From Dyadobacter beijingensis DSM 21582 (GTDB lineage: Bacteria > Bacteroidota > Bacteroidia > Cytophagales > Spirosomataceae), in NCBI RefSeq assembly GCF_000382205.1, contig NZ_KB907788.1:682001-746000 (forward strand): a stretch of 64,000 nucleotides of DNA. Direction: 5' to 3'. The notes under the pieces are model-generated. The model worked only from the letters and a program-made list of their open reading frames with translations. It was not told where the DNA came from and ran no database searches. The position numbers and the translations under genes were made by a program. Positions 8,448-16,559 of the stretch are shown in pieces. Numbering within the stretch: position 1 is the stretch's first letter; each line of letters begins with the position of its first letter.

Positions 8448-9233
8448 CTATTTACCCATCCAAATTTTAAAATCGCTGACCTTTTCCCGGCTCACGAGCA
8501 CTTCCTTGTTGTGCGCCGGCCGCAGGGTAAGGGAAAGCCGGTTGCCGAAATACGGGTCGATCTTTTCTACCGACCGGTGCGTGACCATCATACCGCGGTT
8601 GATCCTGAAAAAACGCGCAGGATCGAGCGATTCGGCCAGTTCGTCGAGTGTGTAGTCAACGAGCATTTTTTGGTTGGAATCGGTCATGAAGAAGCTGTAA
8701 CGGTCGTCGGTGAAGAAATAGGCGATCTCGCCGACTTCGATCGAGAGCATTTTTTGTCCCTGCTTGACGAGGAACCGCTGCCGGTATTCTACGGAAGACG
8801 CTTTTTTGAAATCTTCCAATAGCTGCCGGATGCCTGCAAGCGAATGGTCGGCTTCGGGCTTTCCCTTCATTTTATCGTACTTCTGCAGGGCGCGTTGCAG
8901 GTCGTCGCGGTGCACGGGTTTGAGCAGGTAGTCGATGCTGTTGTGCCGGAATGCCTGCAATGCATATTCGTCGTAGGACGTCGTGAAAATAATGGCGCTC
9001 GATACTTCAATGCGGTTGAAGATCTCGAAACTCTGGCCGTCGGACAGCTCGATGTCGAGGAAGATCAGGTCGGGGTCGGCCTCGCCGGTGCGCCGGTTTT
9101 CGAGGACCCATTCGACGGTCTGTTCGATGCTGTCGGTGACACCGGCGATATGCAGCGCCGGCGCCACTTCCCCGATTATTTTTTTGAGGCGGCGCACCGA
9201 CAGGTCTTCATCTTCAACGATAAGCGCATTCAT
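8448..9233 (-). CDS. LytTR-family DNA-binding response regulator
   Basis: This 261-residue protein has an N-terminal receiver (acidic pair VEDED near residue 7, phospho-acceptor D60 in LIFLD, switch region IIFTTSYDEY, conserved Lys in LLKP) followed by a linker and a C-terminal LytTR DNA-binding domain from about 155 to 255 (FLVKQGQKMLSIEVGEIAYF, FFRINRGMMVTHRSVEKI). It is co-transcribed with the kinase gene immediately upstream (4-base gap) and should be its cognate output. Regulated genes are unknown; members of this class often bind direct repeats and regulate neighbouring envelope or transport genes. Confidence 0.92.
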   Translation of the reverse strand: MNALIVEDEDLSVRRLKKIIGEVAPALHIAGVTDSIEQTVEWVLENRRTGEADPDLIFLDIELSDGQSFEIFNRIEVSSAIIFTTSYDEYALQAFRHNSIDYLLKPVHRDDLQRALQKYDKMKGKPEADHSLAGIRQLLEDFKKASSVEYRQRFLVKQGQKMLSIEVGEIAYFFTDDRYSFFMTDSNQKMLVDYTLDELAESLDPARFFRINRGMMVTHRSVEKIDPYFGNRLSLTLRPAHNKEVLVSREKVSDFKIWMGK

Positions 9234-9237
9234 GCTT

Positions 9238-10347
9238 TCAGGAAATCAATGGTAAGGTGACGGTAAAAAACTCGTGATTGCTTTCGATCGCCGGCTGGGG
9301 CATTCCGGGCCGGTACTCGCTCAGTAGCTGGTACTTGGTCATGATATTGGTTAACCCCACGTGCGTCGATTCGATATTTTCCGCACCGGCCGTCAGGCTT
9401 TTCTTTTGCAGGTTGTTGCGCACCATCAGGCAGCCTTCCACGGTACTCAGTATAAATATGGTAAGCGGCCGGCTGGCGCGAATTACATTGTGCTTGACGG
9501 CGTTTTCGACCAGCAGCTGCAAGGTCAGCGGCGGTATCCGGCAGTCGAGGAAGCATTCCTCCACGTGAATGTACAGCTTCATGCCGTCGCCGTACCGCGT
9601 TTTGAGCAGATGCCCATAGGATTCGATGAACGACAGCTCCTTTTTCAGGGTCGTTAGCTGCTCGAAATCGCCCTGGTCGACCGATGAATGGTTTGTTTGA
9701 AGCAAATACCGGTATACCCGCGCCATTTCGTCAACAAATTCCTCCGCTTTTTCCGGGTCTTCGCCGATGAGCGCCGAGAGGGAATTAAGGGTATTGAACA
9801 AAAAATGCGGGCTGATCTGTGCTTTAAGGCTTTCGAGCTGCCCGTTGACATTCTCTTTCATCAACCGCTCGGCATTGATCTCATGCTGACGCCAGCGCGC
9901 AAGTGCGCCGAACGTTTCCCGCAGCGCGGTCACCAGCACCATCGCCGCGAAGTTGATCACGTACACGACGACCAGCGTATGCACGGAAAGCACCGAACCA
10001 AACAAGCCCATCCCGATATAGAGCCACGCGACGAGCAGCACAAATGCGCCCGAAACTACGGCATGCGCACACACGGAAAGCGCCACACGTACGAGGGTTT
10101 TACGCAAATCGCAATATTGTTCATCGATATAGGCCGCCACCCGCGAATGCACGAAGAAAGCTACGCCGAGAACCGCCCCATTCAGGACCGTAGCCACCGA
10201 ATAAGCCGCATAGTTGCCGGATTTCGGCCCGCCGACCGTGATATGGTTGAGAACCAACAGCATTGCCGCCATACCGGCCGCATACAGCCAGCGGTTGCCC
10301 GACGGGAGTTTTTCCGGAAGTTTTTCAAACAATGCTTTTTTCTTCAT
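9238..10347 (-). CDS. LytS/YehU-type sensor histidine kinase
   Basis: This 369-residue kinase has several N-terminal membrane segments (about residues 20-150) and a His_kinase domain with the phospho-acceptor H181 in QISPHFLFNTLNSL, followed by the ATP-binding part with the N-box LLVENAVKHN. It has no extracytoplasmic sensor domain of note, so the membrane helices may be the sensor. It lies 4 bases upstream of the LytTR regulator gene and has a candidate promoter of its own. A second, related kinase gene lies 111 bases further upstream on the same strand. Confidence 0.92.
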   Translation of the reverse strand: MKKKALFEKLPEKLPSGNRWLYAAGMAAMLLVLNHITVGGPKSGNYAAYSVATVLNGAVLGVAFFVHSRVAAYIDEQYCDLRKTLVRVALSVCAHAVVSGAFVLLVAWLYIGMGLFGSVLSVHTLVVVYVINFAAMVLVTALRETFGALARWRQHEINAERLMKENVNGQLESLKAQISPHFLFNTLNSLSALIGEDPEKAEEFVDEMARVYRYLLQTNHSSVDQGDFEQLTTLKKELSFIESYGHLLKTRYGDGMKLYIHVEECFLDCRIPPLTLQLLVENAVKHNVIRASRPLTIFILSTVEGCLMVRNNLQKKSLTAGAENIESTHVGLTNIMTKYQLLSEYRPGMPQPAIESNHEFFTVTLPLIS

Positions 10348-10387
10348 GTCAGGCTGCGGCCCGGCCGGTCATGGCCTGGCGACGGTT

Positions 10388-10395
10388 CAAAAGTA
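10388..10395 (-). promoter_or_regulatory. Candidate -7 element TACTTTTG for kinase-regulator operon
   Basis: On the minus strand the sequence TACTTTTG matches the Bacteroidota -7 consensus TAnnTTTG and lies about 40 bases upstream of the kinase start at 10347. No good -33 TTG was found at the expected spacing, so the call rests on the -7 element and its position. It would let the downstream kinase and regulator be transcribed separately from the upstream kinase gene. Confidence 0.4.
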
Positions 10396-10458
10396 GATGA
10401 ATGTCGGAAAAACGAATCGTTCAAGTTGCATCAACTGTATTTTTATTGGAATGAATTG

Positions 10459-11514
10459 TCATCGCGCCGGAACCTGCGCGCTCACTGCGTCGGGCAGGAG
10501 CGGTATTGTCACGGAAAACGTGTCCCCGACCTCACTGACCTCCATTTCCCTCGACGTGAACGTGCGCAGCTTGCCCGAAAGACCGCGCAGTCCGATACCC
10601 GCCACGCCGATGGTCCGGTGGCGGATCTGGACATTGTTGGTAATGCGAATGCTGCGGTCGTCGGTGAGGCTGATCGTGATTGTCAGCGGCCGGCTGGCCG
10701 AGAGGATATTGTACTGAACGGCATTGTCGACCAACAGCTGCAACATGAGCGGCGGGATCGTCAGGTCGGCGGGGGGGCGGTCGGGGAGGTGCACGACCAG
10801 TGCCTCATGGTACCGGAATTTCAGCAGCCGCACATATATTTCCATAAACGACAGCTCCGATTGCAGCGGTACCAGGTCGGCGCGGCCACCTTGGAGCATA
10901 TAGCGGTAAATGCGGGCGAGGTCTTCAACGAAATCCTCCGCCTGCCCCGGATCGGCATTGATGAGCGACGAAAGCGTGTTGAGGCTATTGAACAAAAAAT
11001 GCGGGTTAACCTGTCCTTTCAGCGCATCAAACTCGATTTCTGCCGACTGCCGGGCGGATTTTTCATCGTCGGCCTGGTCGTTTTTCCATTGCTGCAGCGC
11101 GTAAAAGAGGCCGAGCAATGCGCAAATGAATGCGTCGCAGACCAGCCCGACCAGCACCATCGGCCAGATCTTTATCCACGAAAAACCAACGCCCAGCGAC
11201 GGTACCAGGCTGTAAATCCACAGATCGAACAGGCCTAACAGCACGGTAGCGGCGCCCAGCTTCCAGAGCATGCCCAGCATTTGTTCCAAAATCTGCCCTT
11301 GCATGGCGCTTCCAGCCGTTCGGCGGATCACGATTGTAAGCATGACGACGGAAAACCAGTATAATGCGAAAGCGATGGCGCTGGCCGTCGCGAACACAGG
11401 CTCGTTCGTAAAATACCGCTCGCCCAGCAGGTAGTAGTTTCCCAGCGCGACGCACACGGGCATCATCGCGAGGTGGTACCACCATTCGTATCGGGAAAAG
11501 AAACCGGGTTTCAT
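10459..11514 (-). CDS. Second LytS-type sensor histidine kinase
   Basis: The kinase has four to six membrane helices in its N-terminal half and a His_kinase domain with QVNPHFLFNSLNTLSSLI and the N-box LLVDNAVQYN. The open frame extends to 11679, but I chose the ATG at 11514 (protein begins MKPGFFSRYEWWY, 351 residues) because the extra 55 residues look like untranslated sequence and the membrane region begins right after this Met. It resembles the neighbouring kinase closely in its catalytic half (PHFLFN-LN-LS-LI, PxxAExFVxxxARxYRYxLQ), which suggests duplication. No second regulator gene accompanies it, so it probably shares the LytTR regulator downstream. Confidence 0.85.
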   Translation of the reverse strand: MKPGFFSRYEWWYHLAMMPVCVALGNYYLLGERYFTNEPVFATASAIAFALYWFSVVMLTIVIRRTAGSAMQGQILEQMLGMLWKLGAATVLLGLFDLWIYSLVPSLGVGFSWIKIWPMVLVGLVCDAFICALLGLFYALQQWKNDQADDEKSARQSAEIEFDALKGQVNPHFLFNSLNTLSSLINADPGQAEDFVEDLARIYRYMLQGGRADLVPLQSELSFMEIYVRLLKFRYHEALVVHLPDRPPADLTIPPLMLQLLVDNAVQYNILSASRPLTITISLTDDRSIRITNNVQIRHRTIGVAGIGLRGLSGKLRTFTSREMEVSEVGDTFSVTIPLLPDAVSAQVPAR

Positions 11515-11765
11515 GGGCAATGCGGTGAACAGGCCGCAAAATAAAAAGAAATCGGAAAGCGGCGGCAAATGATGGTGCCGGCTGCTAGTATCCGGTATCG
11601 CTACGGGACTGTTTGAAAAAGTGAGTGACAAATTGCCGGGTTTGCGGGCTTTATAATTTGTAATTAAACTAAATAGCATATTTCTTTGCCTTCCGGCAGT
11701 TTTCGACCGTTTTCAATGCGGCGGAAATGGCTTTTTAAGCCGGCTTCTCAACCCAAACCTGATTC

Positions 11766-13022
11766 ATGTCTCAGAAAAAGACAGCCCTTGGCAGGCTCAT
11801 CGGAACGTTACACCTCTGGCTGGGACTGGCGTCCGGGCTGGTGATCATCGTCATCGGTCTCACCGGCGCGATCTACGTTTTTACTGATGAACTCAAACCG
11901 CTCGTCTACCGCGACCGGTTCTTCGTTCAACCCGAAAGCACACCAAAACTGCCATTGAGCCGGCTGCTGGCGTTGGCGCAGGCGGCCGTGGGGGAAAAGC
12001 GGCCCGTTACCCGCGTGGAAATATCCTCCCGGCCCGACCGCACTTATATTTTCAGGGCATTGAAAGTCGATAAGGAGGGATTTTCGCATTGGGATTACTA
12101 CAAATATTATATGCGGGCTTACGTCAATCCCTACAATGGCAAGGTGGTAATGCTCGAAGATTCGCGAAACGAGTTTTTTACCGTCGTGCTGGGGCTGCAT
12201 ATGCGGATGCTGTTCGGGGAAAAGATCGGGCATCCGCTCGTGAGTTACTCGGTGCTGGCATTTGTAATGATCCTTATTTTTGGACTGGTGCTTTGGTGGC
12301 CGGCCAAATGGAAGAAGGGTAATATCGATAAGAGCTTCAAAATCAAATGGAACGCGAAATTCAAGCGCGTGAACTACGACCTGCATAATGTGCTGGGCTT
12401 TTACGCCTGCGTGATCCTCTTCATGTGTGCGGTGACCGGGCTGGTGTGGGCATTCGAATGGTTTGGAAAAGGCGTCAAAACCGTCGCCGACGGCGGTAAG
12501 CCGGCCGAAGTGCCCGCCGTTTTTTCGGACACGACGCAAAATAAGGATGCCAAAGCGGTGGACCGTGTATTCGCTGCATTACAACACGATAACCCCGCTG
12601 CCTACGGTTACCTCATCAACTTCCCGGCAAAAGGCAAATTGCCGTTGAATACCTCTACCTACCTGACGGCCACGAACCGCTACGACCGTATCCAGGGTCA
12701 GTACGACCAGTTTACAGGCGGCCGCCTCCGGTCGCGCTCATTCGGCGAGCTTACCAGCGGAGAGCAGATTTACGCCATGAACTTCGACCTGCACGTGGGT
12801 GCCTGGGCCGGATTGCCGAGCAAAATCCTGACATTTTTCGCCGGACTCATCTGCGCCAGCCTGCCCGTTACCGGGGTTGTGATTTGGTGGGGACGCCGGA
12901 AGAAGGGAGACAAGGGAGGAAAGGGAGAAAGGGGAAGAAAGGTGCGGACGGCGGATGGCTATGTACCTCCGCGCAGAGCTGCACCGGTAATGGGTAGCAA
13001 GTCAATCTCCACCGGCGCGTAG
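11766..13022 (+). CDS. PepSY-associated transmembrane protein (PiuB-like)
   Basis: This 418-residue inner-membrane protein shows the arrangement of the PepSY_TM family: helix 1 at about 15-37 (HLWLGLASGLVIIVIGLTGAI), a periplasmic PepSY-like portion, paired helices near 160-180 and 215-240, and a last helix near 350-375 (FAGLICASLPVTGVVIWW). Family members are often iron- or siderophore-linked and some act as membrane ferric reductases; that role is only a possibility here. The C-terminal tail is highly basic (RRKKGDKGGKGERGRK) and is encoded by a purine-rich tract with four G-runs. Its 3' end overlaps the 3' end of the convergent GH97 gene by 21 bases. Confidence 0.82.
   Translation: MSQKKTALGRLIGTLHLWLGLASGLVIIVIGLTGAIYVFTDELKPLVYRDRFFVQPESTPKLPLSRLLALAQAAVGEKRPVTRVEISSRPDRTYIFRALKVDKEGFSHWDYYKYYMRAYVNPYNGKVVMLEDSRNEFFTVVLGLHMRMLFGEKIGHPLVSYSVLAFVMILIFGLVLWWPAKWKKGNIDKSFKIKWNAKFKRVNYDLHNVLGFYACVILFMCAVTGLVWAFEWFGKGVKTVADGGKPAEVPAVFSDTTQNKDAKAVDRVFAALQHDNPAAYGYLINFPAKGKLPLNTSTYLTATNRYDRIQGQYDQFTGGRLRSRSFGELTSGEQIYAMNFDLHVGAWAGLPSKILTFFAGLICASLPVTGVVIWWGRRKKGDKGGKGERGRKVRTADGYVPPRRAAPVMGSKSISTGA
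12905..12934 (+). other. G-quadruplex-type G-run motif in coding strand
   Basis: Four G-runs (12905-12907, 12914-12916, 12923-12925, 12931-12934) are separated by 6, 6 and 5 bases, which satisfies the G3+N1-7 rule on the plus strand. The tract from about 12901 to 12942 is almost purely purine and encodes the basic Lys/Gly/Arg-rich tail of the PepSY protein. It lies about 90 bases from the convergent gene end. Folding is not shown. Confidence 0.55.
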
Positions 13023-14981
13023 CTGGGCTACGTACCCGCCGCCGGGCGCCAGGTGGATTTTCAGCACGTCGTATTTGTTCAGTTTGGCCTCGGAAATGCG
13101 GTAGTCGGCCGGGTAACGGTCGGCGTTGGTGCCATCTTCGCAGGTCGTCGCCGTGAAATTTCCGGGCGGCAGGAAGCCGAGCGGAATGCTGAGGTCGCGG
13201 GCGGTGGAGTCGTTCAGTACGCCGATGTACCAGTCTTTACCCTTCCGGCGGGCGGTCACCACGTAGTCGCCCAGGCGGGCGTCGAGTACGCGGGTGGTGT
13301 CCCAAACGGTGGGAATATCGCCCAGCAGCTCCATGAATGCAGGTTCGCGGAGGCCCTGCGACGGGTTACCGGCAAAAAACTGTATCGGGCTTTCATACAC
13401 GACGAACATCGCGAGCTGTTGGGTACGCGTCGTGAGCGACATCACGTTTTCCGGCATGGCGTGGAAGCCTTTGGGCGTGGCGTTGTTCAGCATTCCCGGT
13501 TCGTAGTCGAGCGGCCCGCCAAGCATCCGGATAAACGGCAGCAGTACATTATGCTCCGGCGCGGCTTTGGCGCTCCACATATTGTACTCGGAGCCCAGCA
13601 CCGCTTCCCGGGCTACCGCGTGCGGGAAGGTGCGGTTGAAACCAGCCGGCTTGAATGCCCCGTGAAACATGAGCATGATCTTGTGCCGCGCGCAGGCTTC
13701 CGCGATTTTGTAATAAAACTGCACGGCTTTCTGATCGTCGCGGTTGATGAAATCGGTCATGATGAAATCCACGCCCCATTTGCTGAATTGTTCCAATGCA
13801 GGTTCCAGCTGCTTGTCGAGCGTGAGGGCCAGCGTCCACATGCTCACGCCAATGCCCTGGCTCCTGGCATAGGCGACAATTTCGTCCATGTCAATGTCCG
13901 GGTTGATCTTGAAGAGATCATTGTTGTCGCTCCATCCGGCATCCATCATAATGCGCTCGAAGCCAAACCGTTTGGCGAAATCAATATAGTATTTGTAAGT
14001 AGCGGTATTGATGCCGCTTTTGAACGGCACATTGAAAATATTGGAAGTAATAATCCATTCGTCCGTTGCCTTGCCGGGCTTGACCCACGACACATCGGGC
14101 ACGCGCGACGGGCTTGCGAGCCTGTACACGAGGTCGTTGCCGGGCAGGTCCCTGTCCTCGGGCGCGACGATCAGCACCCGCCACGGGAATGCACGGGTGC
14201 CTTTGGTTAGTGCGAGAAAATCAGCCCGTTTGGAAACGTAGCGCGTCGAGTAGAGCTCTTTCGTTTCCGTCTCTTCGGCCGGGTAGGGTGCGAAATGGCC
14301 GAACAGCGCCTTTTCCGCATTGCCTGAAAGGAACATCCCGGGGTAATCTTCGAGGTCGGATTCGGTAATGCCGATTTTGGGCGAATCCTGCGGCGCCACG
14401 AGGACAGGCGAGAAAAACAGGCTTTTGGCGTGAATGCTTTCCAGCGGCTTTACTGTGTATGGTTCTTCGAAACTGGTATGGTAAATATCCATATTCGACG
14501 GCGGCGCTACCTCGGGGAAATACACGGGATGGTTGGCCGGAAAGCGGAATGCAGCCATTTCCGACTTCACTCTGATCTCTCCCGGAAATGCCGTGGCAAT
14601 GCGGTAAGCCACACCGTCGTCGTACACCCTGAAAATCACGGCGAATGCATTGCGGAAAGTGACTTTAAGCTCCTTGTACCGGTTGGGAATGCGTATGCGC
14701 TTTTCGGGTACGGGAGATATGATTGTCTCGTTAACAGACCTTTCGGTGAATAGCGGCCTGGCCAGCCCGGCGGACAGTTTCTTGCCGTCGGTCAGCACCA
14801 TGTCTATTTCCGACGGGGAAATCAGCGGCTGATTTTTGTAATAAACGCTGTACCTCAGCTGGTCCTGAATGTACGCTACCAGTCGGATATTGCCGTTCGG
14901 CGATGCGATTTCGCGGGTTGCCTGGGCGTGCAGGAGGGTATTTAGTAAAAGGAAGAGGTTTAGGAATAGCAGCTTATTCAT
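13002..14981 (-). CDS. Glycoside hydrolase family 97 enzyme, likely retaining
   Basis: This 659-residue protein has a signal peptide (LLHAQ, residue 20) and the three parts of GH97: an N-terminal beta-sandwich (about 25-300, SPNGNIRLVAY), a (beta/alpha)8 barrel (FERIMMDAGWSDNND near 341-355; GVDFIMTDFINRDDQ at 403-417; FHGAFKPAGFNRTFPH at 439-454; REAVLGSEYNMWS at 458-470) and a C-terminal beta domain. GH97 contains inverting alpha-glucosidases such as SusB and retaining alpha-galactosidases. D410 in the TDF motif sits where the retaining enzymes carry their nucleophile, so alpha-galactosidase-type activity is my best inference, with E465 a candidate acid/base. It is the last gene of a sigma/FecR/SusC/SusD locus and should act in the periplasm on the imported oligosaccharide. 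Confidence 0.9.
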   Translation of the reverse strand: MNKLLFLNLFLLLNTLLHAQATREIASPNGNIRLVAYIQDQLRYSVYYKNQPLISPSEIDMVLTDGKKLSAGLARPLFTERSVNETIISPVPEKRIRIPNRYKELKVTFRNAFAVIFRVYDDGVAYRIATAFPGEIRVKSEMAAFRFPANHPVYFPEVAPPSNMDIYHTSFEEPYTVKPLESIHAKSLFFSPVLVAPQDSPKIGITESDLEDYPGMFLSGNAEKALFGHFAPYPAEETETKELYSTRYVSKRADFLALTKGTRAFPWRVLIVAPEDRDLPGNDLVYRLASPSRVPDVSWVKPGKATDEWIITSNIFNVPFKSGINTATYKYYIDFAKRFGFERIMMDAGWSDNNDLFKINPDIDMDEIVAYARSQGIGVSMWTLALTLDKQLEPALEQFSKWGVDFIMTDFINRDDQKAVQFYYKIAEACARHKIMLMFHGAFKPAGFNRTFPHAVAREAVLGSEYNMWSAKAAPEHNVLLPFIRMLGGPLDYEPGMLNNATPKGFHAMPENVMSLTTRTQQLAMFVVYESPIQFFAGNPSQGLREPAFMELLGDIPTVWDTTRVLDARLGDYVVTARRKGKDWYIGVLNDSTARDLSIPLGFLPPGNFTATTCEDGTNADRYPADYRISEAKLNKYDVLKIHLAPGGGYVAQLRAGGD

Positions 14982-15053
14982 AGTAACTATGATTTATCCC
15001 GTACTGTTTGCAATGTACGGGATAAACCGATGTTCGGACGTTTTTTGTTATAA

Positions 15054-16541
15054 TTAATAACCCGGGTTTTGTGCCGGTACGCCGCCCGTCCCCAATGCTA
15101 TATTCCGGTCGATTTCCGATTGCGGGATCGGCAGCAGCTCGTGGCGGTTGGCCTGGAAATAGGTGATCGGGTCGCCGCCGATGAGGGCCAGCTTGCCCGA
15201 GGCCCGCCAGCGCATAATGTCGCGGTTGCGTACCTGCTCGCCGGCGAGTTCGACCTTGCGTTCGTGCATGATGGCTTTCATCACTTCGTCCCTGGTCCTG
15301 CAGGGGAACGCGGCATTGGGGAATTGCGGGAGTTTGGCGGTTTTCAGGTCGGTGCGGCTGCGGACGTCGTTCAGGCGGGCGATGGCGTTGACGAGGCTGC
15401 CGGTTTCGTTTTCGCATTCGGCCAGCATGAGCAGCACCTCGGCATAGCGGATCAGACGCCGGTTGATCGCGCTCGCCACATTGCCCGGCGTGGCATTTTT
15501 ATAACTGAGTGTATATTTTTTCCAGGATTCCTGCGTCATCCTGCCGCCTGCCCACGTATCGCCCACATCGTAAATGGTGGCTTTCCGGCGTACGTCGGCG
15601 GTTTCGAAATCCTTTTTCAAACCCGGTGCGGGCAGTACTATGCCGTTGCCCGTGTTCATATCATACTGCCGCGTACCATTGGTCGACTCACGGTAAAGGC
15701 CCTGGGCGTAATCGTCGCCCTCGTCTTCCGCCGCCGAGGGGTAGGGTGAGAACACACATTCGAAAATCGATTCCTTGTTGAACTCGGTTTCCTCGCGAAA
15801 GTTGTCGTTACTGTCGTCCGTGAGTGCGTACTGGCCCGGGGTACGTACCTTTTCGAGGTAAGTTTTGGCATTGGCGAAATCGCCCATTTGCATATAAATG
15901 CGGCCAAGCAATGCGTTGGCGGCACCTTTTGTGGCCCGGCCGTTATCTTTCGCATCGTAAGTGGAAGGCAATGCTTCGGCAGCCTCCTTCAAATCGTTAA
16001 TGGCCGCTTCGTATACCGCCGGCTGCGTGGAACGTGGCACGAACCCGCTGAAATCGCTTACCGGTTTGGTAATCAGCGGTACGCCGCCCCACAGGCTCGC
16101 GAGTTCGAAATAGGAGAATGCGCGGAGAAACTTCGCTTCGGCTACGACGCGGTTTTTCAATGCCTCATCGTCGGTCACGGTGTTGTTGATCACTACATTG
16201 GCGCGGTGGATCACGATGTAAAAGCCTTTCCAGACGCGTTCCGTGTAAGAGTTGTTCACACCCAGCGAGCCGCGCAGGATCTCGCCCCGGTCGTCGGCGA
16301 GGGTAGTGCCTACGAAATCGTCGGAGCGAAGGTCATGGAGCCATACGTAGCAGTTGCCCACGAGGTAGCTGCCGTTCAGCGTCGTATAGGCGGCATTGAC
16401 GCCCTTTTCCAGCTCCGCGGCAGTCTTGAAATAATTTTCGGAAGTCACGGCATTGGGATTCACCTTTTCGAGCTGGCTTTCGCAGCTGCCGAGCAATGCC
16501 ATAGCGGTGATGAATGCGGGGAGAAGCGTATATTTTTTCAT
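15054..16541 (-). CDS. SusD/RagB-family surface glycan-binding lipoprotein
   Basis: This 495-residue protein has a lipoprotein signal with C20 (ALLGSC) and the conserved SusD layout: an N-terminal NYFKTAAELEKGVNAAY segment, LRAFSYFELASLWGGVPLIT near 138-157, and a C-terminal region with RYAEVLLMLAECENE and ERKVELAGEQVRNRDIMRW. It partners the STN-SusC encoded 18 bases upstream and binds the glycan at the cell surface. The GH97 gene follows 72 bases downstream on the same strand, so the three are probably one operon. Confidence 0.93.
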   Translation of the reverse strand: MKKYTLLPAFITAMALLGSCESQLEKVNPNAVTSENYFKTAAELEKGVNAAYTTLNGSYLVGNCYVWLHDLRSDDFVGTTLADDRGEILRGSLGVNNSYTERVWKGFYIVIHRANVVINNTVTDDEALKNRVVAEAKFLRAFSYFELASLWGGVPLITKPVSDFSGFVPRSTQPAVYEAAINDLKEAAEALPSTYDAKDNGRATKGAANALLGRIYMQMGDFANAKTYLEKVRTPGQYALTDDSNDNFREETEFNKESIFECVFSPYPSAAEDEGDDYAQGLYRESTNGTRQYDMNTGNGIVLPAPGLKKDFETADVRRKATIYDVGDTWAGGRMTQESWKKYTLSYKNATPGNVASAINRRLIRYAEVLLMLAECENETGSLVNAIARLNDVRSRTDLKTAKLPQFPNAAFPCRTRDEVMKAIMHERKVELAGEQVRNRDIMRWRASGKLALIGGDPITYFQANRHELLPIPQSEIDRNIALGTGGVPAQNPGY

Positions 16542-16559
16542 AGTATGCTGAATATCAAT

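Noticed and set aside
9688..11238. 516-codon plus-strand frame across the kinase genes
   Set aside because: It spans two clear minus-strand kinases and the gap between them, has unlikely composition and no motif.
11515..11679. N-terminal extension of the second kinase from 11679
   Set aside because: The extra 55 residues are Ser/Pro/His-rich without the pattern of a membrane domain, and the ATG at 11514 begins the family-like membrane region.
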